This document shows, piece after piece, positions 54,482 through 63,544 of a DNA stretch of 64,000 nucleotides (position 1 is its first letter; every line of letters starts with the position of its first letter). Made by a program: the position numbers and the translations under genes. This stretch comes from Rhizobium sp. Root274 (lineage in GTDB: Bacteria; Pseudomonadota; Alphaproteobacteria; Rhizobiales; Rhizobiaceae), in contig NZ_LMJE01000001.1 in NCBI RefSeq assembly GCF_001429245.1, positions 373,186 to 437,185 on the forward strand. Reading direction: 5' to 3'. The notes under the pieces are model-generated. The model was not told the origin of the DNA, ran no database searches, and saw only the letters and a list, made by a program, of their open reading frames with translations.

Positions 54482-56074
54482 TCAACCCTGGTTGATCGGC
54501 AGGGCCACGAAGCGGCTGCCAGCTTCAGATTCCACCTGGAAGAGCGCCCGGGTGCGGCCGTCCTTCTTGGCCTGGTCGAGCACCTTCTGGACGTCGGCGA
54601 CCGAGGAAACTTGCTGGTTGTTGACCGAGGTGATGGTCTCGCCAGCCTTCAGGCCCTTGTCGGCTGCATCGCTGTCCGGATCGATGTCGACGATCGCAAG
54701 ACCCTTGCCACCGTCGGCGGGGCGAACGGAGAGACCGAGGCTCGACAGTTCCTGTTCGGCTTCCGGCGCCGGTGCAGCGTCGTTTTCAGTGTCGGCGCTC
54801 GCGGCCTGATCGGCCGGAAGTTCGCCGAGCTTCACCTTGACTTCGGTTGCCTTGCCGTCACGCCACAGCGTCACGTCGACCGTGGTGTCGGGGGCAAAGG
54901 CCGCAATCCGGCGGGCGAGATCGCGGGGATCCTTGACCGTGTCGCCATTGACGGCGGTCACGACGTCACCCTGCTTGATGCCGGCCTTTTCGCCGGGAGA
55001 GCCGGCCTGCGGAGCAACGACCAGCGCACCACTGTCTTCGGCAAGGCCGAGGCTATCGGCAATGTCCTTGGTGACCGGCTGGATCTGCACGCCGAGCCAG
55101 CCGCGCGACACAGTACCGGTGTCCTTAAGCTTGGCGATGACATCCTTGGCAACCGAGGCCGGGATGGCGAAAGCGATGCCGACATTGCCACCTGAGGGCG
55201 AGAAGATCGCGGTGTTGATGCCGACCACTTCTCCGTTCAGGTTGAAGCCGGGGCCACCCGAATTGCCGCGGTTCACGGCGGCGTCGATCTGCAGGTAATC
55301 ATCATAGGGGCCGGAGCCGATGTTGCGGCCACGGGCCGAGATGATGCCGGCGGTTACCGTGCCACCAAGACCGAAGGGGTTGCCGACGGCCACGACCCAG
55401 TCACCGACGCGAACCTTGCTGTCGTCGGCAAACTGCACATAGGTGAACTTGACTTTGGGTTCATCGACCTTCAGCAGCGCGAGATCGGTACGGCTGTCCT
55501 TGCCGACCAGCTTGGCGTCATATTCCTTGCCGTCGTTCAAGACGACCGTGTATGCCGAACCATCGTCGACTACGTGGTTGTTGGTGACGATGTAGCCATC
55601 TTCGGAGATGAAGAAGCCGGAGCCCTGAGCGGTCGGACGCAGACGGCCGGGACCGCGCTCACCATGGCCGCCATGCGGACCACGATCGGCGCGCGGGCCA
55701 TCTTCGGGACCGCGCGGACCTTCGCCGCCGGGGCCACCGAATTCACGGAAGAAGCGCTTCAGCGGATGATCATCCGGCAGTTCGTCAAAGCCACGACCGC
55801 CGAAGTTGAAGGAAAAATTGCTTTCGTCGGCTGCCGTGTTCTGCACGTTCGACTGAACGCGGACGGAGACAACGGCCGGCAGGACGGCCTGGACCACGTC
55901 ACCGAAGCTCGGGACCTGCGGTGCGTTGACCTCGACGGGTGCCGCGATCGCCGACTGAACGGCAAAGGGAGCAGCGGTCAAGAGCGTCACGGCCGCAAGG
56001 CCGGCGGCGGTGGAGGATTTCAGGATAGAGGAGAAAGAACGGCCTTTGATCTGCGACATGGGATCTACCTTCAT
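54482..56074 (-). CDS. degP: Periplasmic serine protease Do (DegP/HtrA)
   Basis: 530 residues from the ATG at 56074; an ATG at 56059 behind AAGG is equally possible. A signal peptide (about 10-45, ending AIAA) leads to the periplasm. The trypsin-like triad is H167 (TNNHVV), D197 (RTDLALL) and S272 (RGNSGGP). Two PDZ domains follow (about 350-440 and 450-525). The loop at about 111-146 is unusually rich in Gly, Pro, Arg and His. DegP degrades or refolds misfolded envelope proteins. In Sinorhizobium degP1 directly follows cycHJKL; here a three-gene module intervenes. The start is preceded by a leader hairpin (56093-56111). Confidence 0.95.
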   Translation of the reverse strand: MKVDPMSQIKGRSFSSILKSSTAAGLAAVTLLTAAPFAVQSAIAAPVEVNAPQVPSFGDVVQAVLPAVVSVRVQSNVQNTAADESNFSFNFGGRGFDELPDDHPLKRFFREFGGPGGEGPRGPEDGPRADRGPHGGHGERGPGRLRPTAQGSGFFISEDGYIVTNNHVVDDGSAYTVVLNDGKEYDAKLVGKDSRTDLALLKVDEPKVKFTYVQFADDSKVRVGDWVVAVGNPFGLGGTVTAGIISARGRNIGSGPYDDYLQIDAAVNRGNSGGPGFNLNGEVVGINTAIFSPSGGNVGIAFAIPASVAKDVIAKLKDTGTVSRGWLGVQIQPVTKDIADSLGLAEDSGALVVAPQAGSPGEKAGIKQGDVVTAVNGDTVKDPRDLARRIAAFAPDTTVDVTLWRDGKATEVKVKLGELPADQAASADTENDAAPAPEAEQELSSLGLSVRPADGGKGLAIVDIDPDSDAADKGLKAGETITSVNNQQVSSVADVQKVLDQAKKDGRTRALFQVESEAGSRFVALPINQG

Positions 56075-56092
56075 CTGTTCTTCTGACTGGAG

Positions 56093-56111
56093 CCGCCGGA
56101 CTGTCCGGCGG
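56093..56111 (-). promoter_or_regulatory. Leader dyad upstream of degP
   Basis: CCGCCGGAC-T-GTCCGGCGG is a perfect inverted repeat 19-37 bases before the degP ATG (56074). As RNA it forms an 8-bp hairpin with a 3-base loop in the leader, near the ribosome landing site; as DNA it could be an operator. Confidence 0.5.
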
Positions 56112-56303
56112 TTCGAAGCGGTGGATGAGGAGAGATATAGAACCCGTCACGTTACGGCGAACTGTACGGAGCATGAATTGTTGGTAATCTTTGGGAGTGC
56201 TCGAACTGAGCCATCAGAGGCGGCTCATCCGCGTGCGTGCTACGTTGGAAGCGACCTGCACTCCGAAGAGCAGCGGACCGTCGAAACTATCGCAGTATCG
56301 GCA

Positions 56304-57047
56304 TCATCTCCGGCAGAAAATGGCATCAATCTGCGATGCACTCCTTGAGAACACCCGCCAGAGCAGGAGCGCCAAAACCCACATCACATGCCAACCGATG
56401 ACCACGTCCGAGAGGAAGTGCGCGCCAAAGACGACCCGGTTGAAGGAGAAGGCTGCGGCAAGCACTCCCATGGCTGCGAGGTAGATCTTTGCATGTCTTG
56501 GCGCGATGAAGACCACCAGTGTCAGCAGTGCAAAGGCGCTTGCCGCTTCGCCTGAAATGAATGAGCAGTTGCGCAGGCATTGATCGCTAATATCCCAGGG
56601 CGGCGTGAAGACTGCATTGCCACCAAAGCCCTCAAGCGCCCTCGGGCGGGCCCTCCCGACCACCGCCTTGATTGCCTCTACGCCCAATCCTGGACCGATG
56701 GCGAAGAATGTGATGACGAAAAGCAACTTGTGCGGTGGAGCAAGGCGCTTCAGATGTCCTATGAAGCCATTGGCGACCAGCAGCGCTGTCGCCGTGCCGA
56801 TGAGGATCCATGGCAAGAACCGGTTGATGTCCCGAAATGCGATGAGGACCGTATTTTTCCCCGCATCGAAACCATTCTGCTCATCCCAGAAGAACCGGCT
56901 TGTCATCAGATCAAGTTCCGGCACGGCCGCAAAGACTATGGAGACAAGGCCGAGGAGAATGAGCGCAGTTGGAAGAAAATCTCGCGCCTTTTCTTCCGCC
57001 TCATTTAAAACCGGTTTTTCGAAGTTGTTTACGTTGGAAAGTTGCAT
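56304..57047 (-). CDS. PAP2-family membrane phosphatase
   Basis: 247 residues from the ATG at 57047, chosen because GAGGA stands 7 bases before; ATG 57071 is in frame but has no ribosome binding site. Six hydrophobic segments. PAP2 catalytic motifs: C1 KAVVGRARPR, C2 CSFISGEAASAF, C3 RVVFGAHFLSD. The active site faces the periplasm in such enzymes, which remove phosphate from phosphatidic acid, undecaprenyl pyrophosphate or lipid A (LpxE/LpxF class). The LpxE-like layout (CxxxCSFxSGE) is suggestive but not decisive. It is divergent from a two-component system, with a dyad overlapping its ribosome binding site. Confidence 0.85.
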   Translation of the reverse strand: MQLSNVNNFEKPVLNEAEEKARDFLPTALILLGLVSIVFAAVPELDLMTSRFFWDEQNGFDAGKNTVLIAFRDINRFLPWILIGTATALLVANGFIGHLKRLAPPHKLLFVITFFAIGPGLGVEAIKAVVGRARPRALEGFGGNAVFTPPWDISDQCLRNCSFISGEAASAFALLTLVVFIAPRHAKIYLAAMGVLAAAFSFNRVVFGAHFLSDVVIGWHVMWVLALLLWRVFSRSASQIDAIFCRR

Positions 57048-57052
57048 CAGAA

Positions 57053-57069
57053 GTTCCTCATTGAGGAAC
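57053..57069. promoter_or_regulatory. Perfect dyad between PAP2 gene and response regulator
   Basis: GTTCCTCA-T-TGAGGAAC, 8-bp half-sites. It overlaps the PAP2 ribosome binding site (GAGGA on the minus strand) and lies 73 bases before the regulator gene. It could be an operator or, in the PAP2 mRNA, a 7-bp hairpin that hides the ribosome binding site. Confidence 0.55.
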
Positions 57070-57142
57070 ATGTTTTCGCGCCGGATTGCCAAGATTTGGC
57101 GGAGAGCCGGAGAAGGGCCTGTCGACAGCCGTGAGCCTGATC

Positions 57143-57841
57143 ATGATTTCATCACTCGTGCTTGTGGTCGAGGATGACCCTGAGATCGCACTCCTGTTGG
57201 AAAGATACCTTGCGAGGTCCGGTTACCGGACTGTGAGAGCATCGACAGGGCAGACCGCGCTTGCCCATCTGCAGATGTTGCGACCGGATCTTGTGCTGCT
57301 CGATGTCGGTCTGCCGGATATCGACGGGTTCGACCTCTTGGCCAAAATCAGGCGCGATTCGCCCGTCCCGGTCATCTTCGTGTCTGCGATGGATGACGAC
57401 ACGGACAAGCTGCTCGGTCTCAAGCTTGGTGCCGATGACTATGTCACGAAACCGTTCAACCCTCAGGAGGTCGTTGCGCGTGTGGGTGCCGTGCTCAAGC
57501 GCACGAGAGGGAGCGCAGGCAGTGAGGTGATCCGGCACGATCAGATCGAAGTCCATCTGGATTCACACATCGCAATGACATCAAGTGAAGACGGCCGGTT
57601 CGAACTGTCCCTGACGGCCACCGAATTCCGACTCCTGGTCTGCTTTGTCCGTTCTCCCTTCAAGACTTTTGAACGAGCATTCCTGCTGGACGCCTGCATG
57701 CCCGAAAGCGAGGCTCTAGACCGCACGGTGGATACGCATATTGCCAATCTGAGGCGAAAGCTCACGGAGTGCGGCCAGAGTGGATACATCACCACGGTGC
57801 GTGGCATAGGCTACCGGTTTGCGAGGTCGACGAATGTCTAA
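57143..57841 (+). CDS. OmpR-family response regulator (BaeR/AdeR-like)
   Basis: 232 residues from the ATG at 57143 (GTG 57131 is an in-frame alternative). Receiver domain: VVEDDPEIALLL, phospho-Asp in LVLLDVGLPDIDGFD, VSAMDDD and Lys in VTKPFNP. DNA-binding winged helix at about 130-228: LTATEFRLLVCFVRSP, then the recognition helix LDRTVDTHIANLRRKL, like BaeR/AdeR. It is cotranscribed with the next kinase gene (8-base overlap). It probably controls the divergent PAP2 phosphatase. The module is inserted between degP and the ccm operon, so it is accessory in this position. Confidence 0.93.
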   Translation: MISSLVLVVEDDPEIALLLERYLARSGYRTVRASTGQTALAHLQMLRPDLVLLDVGLPDIDGFDLLAKIRRDSPVPVIFVSAMDDDTDKLLGLKLGADDYVTKPFNPQEVVARVGAVLKRTRGSAGSEVIRHDQIEVHLDSHIAMTSSEDGRFELSLTATEFRLLVCFVRSPFKTFERAFLLDACMPESEALDRTVDTHIANLRRKLTECGQSGYITTVRGIGYRFARSTNV

Positions 57842-59042
57842 ACGGCCGTCCCTCTTCATTCTGGCCGCAGCGCTCGTGTCTTTCACACAAGTCATCACGA
57901 TTGCGCTGCTTTTCATCTCGGTTGACTGGTACATTGACCACGCCGAACTCTCCGCCATCGAGGCCCTTCCCGCAGACGCCCGATCTGCATGGGCAAGCCT
58001 CAACAAGGGCGAGCTTCCGGAGATGAAGGCGCTTAAGGCCCTGGTCGCGCTCTACCCGCAATTGGAAGCGCAGACGGAGGGAGCCCCGGTTGTCGGCGTC
58101 TTGGGGTTTGGCTTTGCCCTGATCGTTTTCACGAGCGTCATTGGGGTGGTGCTGGCCTACAGGATTGTCGCACCTCTAACCCGACTGACTGCAGCCGCAG
58201 AACAGATCCGACAGGGTGATTTTCGGGTGGAAGTGGAGCCGGGCGCCACGAAAGAAGTCGAAGCGCTTGCAACGACCATCAATCGACTGGCAAGCGAACT
58301 GCTCGCGCTGGAAACCCGTTTGAAGTTCAATTCCAGAGCGGTCGCGCATGAACTGCGCACGCCGCTGACCGTCTTGCAGGGCAATCTGCAGGCGATGGCC
58401 GATGGGGTGCTTGAGGTGAGCGAGGAGCGCGTGCGGGCACTGCTCCTGCAAGCGCAGAGCATGTCGGGGGTCGTAGACCAGCTTAACACGCTGTCGATGG
58501 CGGGCACCGCCCATTTTATCACGGCAACCACGTCTACCGATCTGGCGCTGCATGTATCTGATACGCTGAGCCTGTTTCAGGCGTCAGTCGGCAGCACAAT
58601 CGATTGCCGAATGGACCTGTCACCAGCGCCGGCCAACATCGATCCTCCCCGTTTCCGCCAGGCTCTTCTCGCTCTTCTGGACAACGCGCGCAGATATGCG
58701 GGAGACTTCGGCCCCATCGAGGTACTCACGGGGGTGGACGACGCCGGTCGGTCCTTCATTTCCGTCACCGACCACGGCCCAGGATTGCCGTCGGATGTGG
58801 CCCATTCTTCGTTCGATATGTTCTGGCGAAGCGAAGCGCTGAACGGCCGCGACCTCGGTGGCTCAGGCCTTGGACTCACGGTCGTGAAAGCCATTGCCGA
58901 AGGGCACAAGGCGCGGTTTCAAGTGGGAAATCGCGCGGAGGCGGGAGCTTATGCCACCATCCTCTTCGAAACACAGGAGGGACATAGGCTCACACGTTCC
59001 CCCCAGCCGGTCGACGGCGACCCCGGTTCGAAACCCGTCTGA
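57834..59042 (+). CDS. Sensor histidine kinase (BaeS/AdeS-like)
   Basis: 402 residues. TM1 at about 7-30, a short periplasmic sensor (about 31-85), TM2 at about 86-110, HAMP (about 111-162), HisKA with SRAVAHELRTPLTVLQGNLQ, and HATPase with LLDNARRYAG, VTDHGPGLP and GGSGLGLTVV. The ATG overlaps the regulator gene by 8 bases. The small sensor suggests detection of a membrane or lipid-linked signal, cationic peptide or metal, as in BaeS or PmrB. The C-terminal 25 residues are non-conserved. The gene abuts ccmH tail to tail with no spacer. Confidence 0.92.
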   Translation: MSKRPSLFILAAALVSFTQVITIALLFISVDWYIDHAELSAIEALPADARSAWASLNKGELPEMKALKALVALYPQLEAQTEGAPVVGVLGFGFALIVFTSVIGVVLAYRIVAPLTRLTAAAEQIRQGDFRVEVEPGATKEVEALATTINRLASELLALETRLKFNSRAVAHELRTPLTVLQGNLQAMADGVLEVSEERVRALLLQAQSMSGVVDQLNTLSMAGTAHFITATTSTDLALHVSDTLSLFQASVGSTIDCRMDLSPAPANIDPPRFRQALLALLDNARRYAGDFGPIEVLTGVDDAGRSFISVTDHGPGLPSDVAHSSFDMFWRSEALNGRDLGGSGLGLTVVKAIAEGHKARFQVGNRAEAGAYATILFETQEGHRLTRSPQPVDGDPGSKPV

Positions 59043-59486
59043 TCACTCCCCGTCGAGCAGCTTTCCGAGCCGCGCTTCCTCGTCCGCCGAAAGCTTCACC
59101 GACGGCTGCACCGCGCGCCTGCGCGCCGCAACAAAGGCCACGATCAGCCCGACCAACACCAGCGCCGCCGGCGCGCCCCAGAGCGCCAGCGTTTTCAGGC
59201 TCAGCCGCGGCTTTAGCAGCACGAATTCGCCGTAACGCGACACGACATAGTCGATTACCTGCTCATCCGTATCGCCACCCACCAGCCGCTCGCGCACCAC
59301 GACCCTGAGGTCGCGCGCCAGCTCGGCATTCGAATCGTCGATCGACTGGTTCTGGCAGACCATGCAGCGCAGTTCCGCCGAGATTGTCCGCGCCCGATGT
59401 TCAAGCACCGGGTCGGCCAGCACTTCGTCCGGGTTGACGGCAAAGGCGTGGATCGGGGTGAGAAGCAGGGCGAGCAGAAGGAACAC
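59043..59486 (-). CDS. ccmH: Cytochrome c maturation protein CcmH (CycL)
   Basis: 147 residues from a GTG start at 59486; upstream in-frame codons belong to a repeat element. A signal peptide ([16 protein letters not shown]) precedes the redox motif [11 protein letters not shown] (C41, C44), then a TM helix at about 105-128. CcmH reduces or orients apocytochrome c cysteines for heme ligation with CcmF in the periplasm. Normally cycK and cycL are nearly contiguous; here a palindromic repeat of about 140 bases separates them and supplies the leader. GGGGG lies 10 bases before the GTG. Confidence 0.93.
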   Translation of the reverse strand: MFLLLALLLTPIHAFAVNPDEVLADPVLEHRARTISAELRCMVCQNQSIDDSNAELARDLRVVVRERLVGGDTDEQVIDYVVSRYGEFVLLKPRLSLKTLALWGAPAALVLVGLIVAFVAARRRAVQPSVKLSADEEARLGKLLDGE

Positions 59487-59495
59487 TGCCTTAAG

Positions 59496-59635
59496 ACCCC
59501 CTTTGGCCTGCCGGCCATCTCCCCCACAAGGGGGGAGAAGACCCGCGGAAGCCACGCGTCTTGCTGTCGAAGGAAGCACGCGGCGCCAAAGCCCTTCCCG
59601 CTTGTGGGCAGGGGTTGGGGAGGGGTTCTTGCCCA
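59496..59635. repeat. Palindromic intergenic repeat between ccmF and ccmH
   Basis: The stretch CCGGCCATCTCCCCCACAAG and its mate (perfect stem TCTCCCCC/GGGGGAGA at 59518-59538) matches a sequence type repeated many times in Rhizobium, Sinorhizobium and Brucella relatives. A second palindromic part (CTTCCCGCTTGTGGGCAGGG) lies at about 59593-59612. It occupies the whole gap and displaces the ccmH start from ccmF. Confidence 0.7.
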
Positions 59636-59638
59636 CAC

Positions 59639-61627
59639 TCATTCCGCAGCCTCCAGCACCGGCTTCACCGCCGCCTTCGCTCGTTTCGGCGCGCCAACCC
59701 GAAGCCTGCGATCCGAGAGCGATACGATGCCGCCCGCCATCATGACCAGCGTGCCGTACCAGATGCAGAGGATCCACGGTTTCCACCAGATGCGCACGAC
59801 GATCCCGCCATCGGCCATCGGGTCACCGAGCGAGACATAGAGCTGGCTAAACCCGAAGGTGACGATGCCGGCTTCCGTCGTCGGCATGCGCCGCGCCGGA
59901 TAAAGCCGCTTCGACGACCAGACATCGGCCACCGCGACACCGCCCTTGCGGATGGTGAAATGGCCCTGGTCCTCGGTGTAATTCGGCCCCTTGGCCGGTC
60001 GGATGCCGTCGAAGGTCAGCACATAACCGCCGGCTTCTGCCGTCATTCCCGGCTTCATTTCCACGACATGTTCCGTCTGGAAGGTCGAGACCGCGACAAT
60101 GCCGATGACGGTGACGCCAAGGCCGAAATGGGCAAGCGCGGTGCCGAAGGCCGAGCGCGGCAGGCCTTTCAGACGACGCCAGGCCGTGCCAGCAGGATGT
60201 TTGCCGAAACCCGCACGCGTCCAGAGATCGGCGAGCGCGCCGCCTATGACGAAGAAGCCGAGCGCCAGACCAAAGACCGCCATGACCGGCCCGCCATGCT
60301 GCGAATACCAGAGTCCAAGCCCCAGCACGAGCGAGAGGGCTGCGGCCACATAAAGCCGCTGCAGGGCGGCCAGAAGATCGCCGCGCTTCCAGGCGAGGAA
60401 CGGCCCGAAGGGCACGGCCAAGAGCAGCGGCACCATCAACAGGCCGAAGGTCAGGTTGAAGAAGGGTGGACCAACGGAGATCTTCTCACCCGTGAGCGTT
60501 TCCAGAAGCAGCGGATAGAGCGTGCCGATCAGCACCGTCGCGGTGGAGACGGTGAGGATCAGGTTGTTCAGCACCAGCGCGCCTTCGCGCGAAATCGGCT
60601 GGAACAGCCCGCCCGATTTCAGGCTGGGTGCCCGCAGAGCAAACAGCGTAAACGCGCCGCCGATGAAGATCACGAGGATGCCGAGAATGAAGATGCCGCG
60701 TGTCGGATCGGTCGCAAAGGCATGCACCGAGGTCAACACGCCCGAGCGCACCAGGAAGGTGCCGAGCAGCGACAGCGAAAAGGCGATGATGGCGAGCAAC
60801 ACCGTCCAGATCTTCAGCGCATCGCGCTTTTCCATGACGAGTGCGGAATGCAGCAGCGCCGTGCCCGCAAGCCAGGGCATGAAGGAGGCATTCTCGACCG
60901 GGTCCCAGAACCACCAGCCGCCCCAGCCAAGTTCGTAATAGGCCCAGTAGGAGCCCATCGAGATGCCCGCCGTCAGGAACACCCAGGCGGCCAGCGTCCA
61001 GGGGCGCACCCAGCGCGCCCAGGCCGCATCGATGCGCCCGTCGATCAGAGCGGCAATGGCAAAGGAGAAACAGACGGAAAAGCCGACATAACCGAGATAA
61101 AGCAGCGGCGGATGGATCGCGAGGCCCACATCCTGCAGAACCGGGTTCAGGTCCTGGCCCTCTGCCGGGATTGGCGACAGGCGGATGAAGGGGTTCGATG
61201 TCAGCAAGATGAACAGCGTGAAGGCCGTGGTGATCCAGGCCTGAACCGCCAGCACATTCGCCTTCAGCCGGTCCGGCAGATTGGCGCCGAACAATGCGAC
61301 CATGGTCGAAAACAGCGTCAGGATCAGCACCCAGAGCATCATCGAACCCTCGTGGTTGCCCCAGACGCCGGAGATCTTGTAGATCATCGGCTTCAGCGAA
61401 TGCGAATTCTCAAAGACGTTCTTCACCGAGAAATCGGAAACGACATAACCCCAGGTGAGCACGCCGAACGAAAACGCAACGAGCAGGAACATCGCATAGG
61501 TGCCTGTCGTCGCGACCCCCATCATCGCGGCATCGCCGCGTCTGACCCCGATCACCGGCAGGATGGAGACAACGATGCTGGTCGCCAGCGCCAGCACCAA
61601 AGCATAATGCCCGAGTTCAATGATCAT
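59639..61627 (-). CDS. ccmF: Heme lyase CcmF (CycK)
   Basis: 662 residues, about 14-15 membrane segments. The WWD heme-handling motif ([19 protein letters not shown]) is near residue 230, with the flanking periplasmic histidines of the family. CcmF accepts heme from CcmE and attaches it to apocytochrome c with CcmH and CcmI. Its start overlaps the ccmE stop by 4 bases. Together with ccmI and ccmE it forms one operon on the minus strand. Length is normal for the family. Loss of CycK in rhizobia abolishes all c-type cytochromes, including symbiotic cbb3 oxidase. Confidence 0.96.
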   Translation of the reverse strand: MIIELGHYALVLALATSIVVSILPVIGVRRGDAAMMGVATTGTYAMFLLVAFSFGVLTWGYVVSDFSVKNVFENSHSLKPMIYKISGVWGNHEGSMMLWVLILTLFSTMVALFGANLPDRLKANVLAVQAWITTAFTLFILLTSNPFIRLSPIPAEGQDLNPVLQDVGLAIHPPLLYLGYVGFSVCFSFAIAALIDGRIDAAWARWVRPWTLAAWVFLTAGISMGSYWAYYELGWGGWWFWDPVENASFMPWLAGTALLHSALVMEKRDALKIWTVLLAIIAFSLSLLGTFLVRSGVLTSVHAFATDPTRGIFILGILVIFIGGAFTLFALRAPSLKSGGLFQPISREGALVLNNLILTVSTATVLIGTLYPLLLETLTGEKISVGPPFFNLTFGLLMVPLLLAVPFGPFLAWKRGDLLAALQRLYVAAALSLVLGLGLWYSQHGGPVMAVFGLALGFFVIGGALADLWTRAGFGKHPAGTAWRRLKGLPRSAFGTALAHFGLGVTVIGIVAVSTFQTEHVVEMKPGMTAEAGGYVLTFDGIRPAKGPNYTEDQGHFTIRKGGVAVADVWSSKRLYPARRMPTTEAGIVTFGFSQLYVSLGDPMADGGIVVRIWWKPWILCIWYGTLVMMAGGIVSLSDRRLRVGAPKRAKAAVKPVLEAAE

Positions 61628-62076
61628 TGGACCACTTCCTTGCCGCCGAGTTGAACCCCTTGCGCCTTCAGCCGATCGGCCACGTCCTTCGGCATGTAGG
61701 TTTCGTCATGCTTGGCGAGCACCGTATCCGCAACGAAGATCCGGTCGCGTTCACGGAACACACCCTCCGCCACCACGCCCTGCCCTTCGCGGAACAGATC
61801 CGGCAGGATGCCGGTATAGGTCACCGGCACTTCGCCGATCGTGTCGGTCACGGTGAAGGTCACCGTCGAGCCCTCGCCGCGCTTGACGGTGCCGGTCTCG
61901 ACCAGACCGCCGAGCCTGATACGGGTCCCCGGCTTCACCTCGGTCTTCTGCAGGTCGCCGGGCACGTAGAAGTAGGCGATCGACTGGCCGAAGGCGAACA
62001 TCACCAGAAGCACGGCAGCAACAATAAAGCTCATGCCGCCGGCAATCACGGCGAGACGCTTCTGCTTGCGGGTCAT
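61624..62076 (-). CDS. ccmE: Heme chaperone CcmE (CycJ)
   Basis: 150 residues. An N-terminal anchor (about 9-31) precedes an OB-fold periplasmic domain. The heme is bound covalently by the histidine in [12 protein letters not shown], the family signature. CcmE takes heme from the CcmABCD complex and passes it to CcmF. The gene overlaps ccmI (62073-62076) and ccmF (61624-61627) by 4 bases each, so the three are translationally coupled. Length is normal. Confidence 0.96.
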   Translation of the reverse strand: MTRKQKRLAVIAGGMSFIVAAVLLVMFAFGQSIAYFYVPGDLQKTEVKPGTRIRLGGLVETGTVKRGEGSTVTFTVTDTIGEVPVTYTGILPDLFREGQGVVAEGVFRERDRIFVADTVLAKHDETYMPKDVADRLKAQGVQLGGKEVVQ

Positions 62077-63296
62077 GGTGTCACCTCCTCGACATCAAGG
62101 CCGAGTTCTCGCGCCATGGCCACGAGTTGCTGGCCCTCGGCACCATCAGCCGGAAAAGCCTTCAATCCGTCCTTGAGGGCCGCCTCGGCGCGGGCCTTGT
62201 CCTTCAGCATGGCATAGGAGCGCACCAGCCGCATCCAGCCTTCGAAATTGTTGGGATCGTCCTTCAGCCTCTGGTCGAGGCTTTCGACCATGCCGCGGAT
62301 CATCTGGTCTCGGTCCGCCGCAGACATGTCCTGTGATGCGGCAATATCGCCAGCCGTCGGATTGCCGGGTGCGGCAGGGTTGGCCGGGTTGGCCGGTGCC
62401 AAGGGAACCGCCGGCGCATTGGCAAGCGGCACGCCTTCGCTGTTGGTGGCGATGTGACGGTTGATGAGATCCATCCAGGGCGCATTGGCGGGCGATGCCG
62501 CCGCAATCTCCTGGAAGGCTTTAAGCGCTTCTGCCCTGCGGCCACCCTGCTCCAGCGCCAGCGCCAGATAATAGTCGGCGCGCGGATTGTTCGGCTCCAT
62601 CTTGCGCGCCGCCTCGAAGGCCTTGGCCGCATCTTCGGTGACGATGCCGTCATTGCGCGTCACCAGCGTCTCGCCAAGCCCGTTCAGCCGTTCCGGATCG
62701 GGACCCAGAAGGCGGACCGCGTTGCGGAACGCGAGTTCGGCATCATCGAGCCTGCCAACGCGGAAATAGACCGGCGCCAGCACGTTCCAGCCATTGCCGT
62801 CATCCGGATTATCAGCCAGATGGCGCTCGACCTTGGCGATCAGCAGATTGACGTCGTCGCCCGGATTTTCGATCCGCGCAGCGAGCGGCGCGTCCGGCGT
62901 GCCGGGGCTACCGATTTCCAGGTAGCCGGCAAGCCCGATTAAGGGAAGACAGAGGAGAATGAAGGCCTGCGACAGGCCATAGCCGCTCCTGCGGGGCGGC
63001 TTTTCGCCGGCGGCGCCCGTCGCGCCCGAACCGGCCTCGTCCACCCCGTCCTCGGAGGAGGTCCGTCCAGCGACGGCCAGCAGCCGCCGCCCGATTTCGG
63101 CGCGCGCATAATCCGCCTCTTCCGGCGAAATCAACCCGCCCGCCTTGTCGCGCTCAAGCTCGCGCAACTGGTCACGATAGACGGCGGCTTCCCCTTCGTC
63201 ATAACGCGTGGCGCGGGCCGAGGCCCGCAACAGGGGAGACAACAAAAGGACGGCAGCTAAGACCGTCAGCAGGGCGGAGAAGATCCAGAACAACAT
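62073..63296 (-). CDS. ccmI: Cytochrome c biogenesis protein CcmI (CycH)
   Basis: 407 residues from the ATG at 63296 (a TTG at 63305 is in frame). Two N-terminal membrane segments (about 1-22 and 90-112) flank a cytosolic region with a leucine-zipper-like stretch ([20 protein letters not shown]). The C-terminal periplasmic domain has TPR repeats (about 150-280 and 335-395) and a Pro/Ala-rich linker between them. CcmI binds apocytochrome c and feeds it to CcmFH. It is the first gene of ccmIEF(H). An FNR/FixK-type box lies 111 bases upstream. Confidence 0.95.
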   Translation of the reverse strand: MLFWIFSALLTVLAAVLLLSPLLRASARATRYDEGEAAVYRDQLRELERDKAGGLISPEEADYARAEIGRRLLAVAGRTSSEDGVDEAGSGATGAAGEKPPRRSGYGLSQAFILLCLPLIGLAGYLEIGSPGTPDAPLAARIENPGDDVNLLIAKVERHLADNPDDGNGWNVLAPVYFRVGRLDDAELAFRNAVRLLGPDPERLNGLGETLVTRNDGIVTEDAAKAFEAARKMEPNNPRADYYLALALEQGGRRAEALKAFQEIAAASPANAPWMDLINRHIATNSEGVPLANAPAVPLAPANPANPAAPGNPTAGDIAASQDMSAADRDQMIRGMVESLDQRLKDDPNNFEGWMRLVRSYAMLKDKARAEAALKDGLKAFPADGAEGQQLVAMARELGLDVEEVTP

Positions 63297-63406
63297 GAAA
63301 CTCAATTACGGCAAGGGCGGGTGCATTCCAACTGGCAAACGGGCCATGACGCAAAGTTGAGGCGTTTGGCCGCAAACCCGATTAGCCCCTCAAACCACGC
63401 CTATCC

Positions 63407-63420
63407 TTGACCCAAGTCAA
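63407..63420. promoter_or_regulatory. FNR/FixK-type box upstream of ccmI
   Basis: TTGAC-CCAA-GTCAA is a perfect palindrome of the TTGAY-N4-RTCAA class recognised by FixK/FNR/NnrR-type regulators. It lies 111 bases before the ccmI ATG. The rest of the 63297-63544 gap holds nothing else I recognise. Confidence 0.5.
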
Positions 63421-63544
63421 GTGGGTGAGGCAGTGCGGCACGCCCGTCTTGCGAGAACAGTGTGCCGGAGGTTGTCTGCCGGGTCGGGGCGGCTGCCATG
63501 TCATGGATCCCGCCCGGGTCCATCAAACCTTGCACCGCTGCTGG

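Noticed and set aside
59561..61654. 697-codon open frame on the plus strand
   Set aside because: Shadow of ccmF; the product is a low-complexity Arg/Gln/His-rich sequence.
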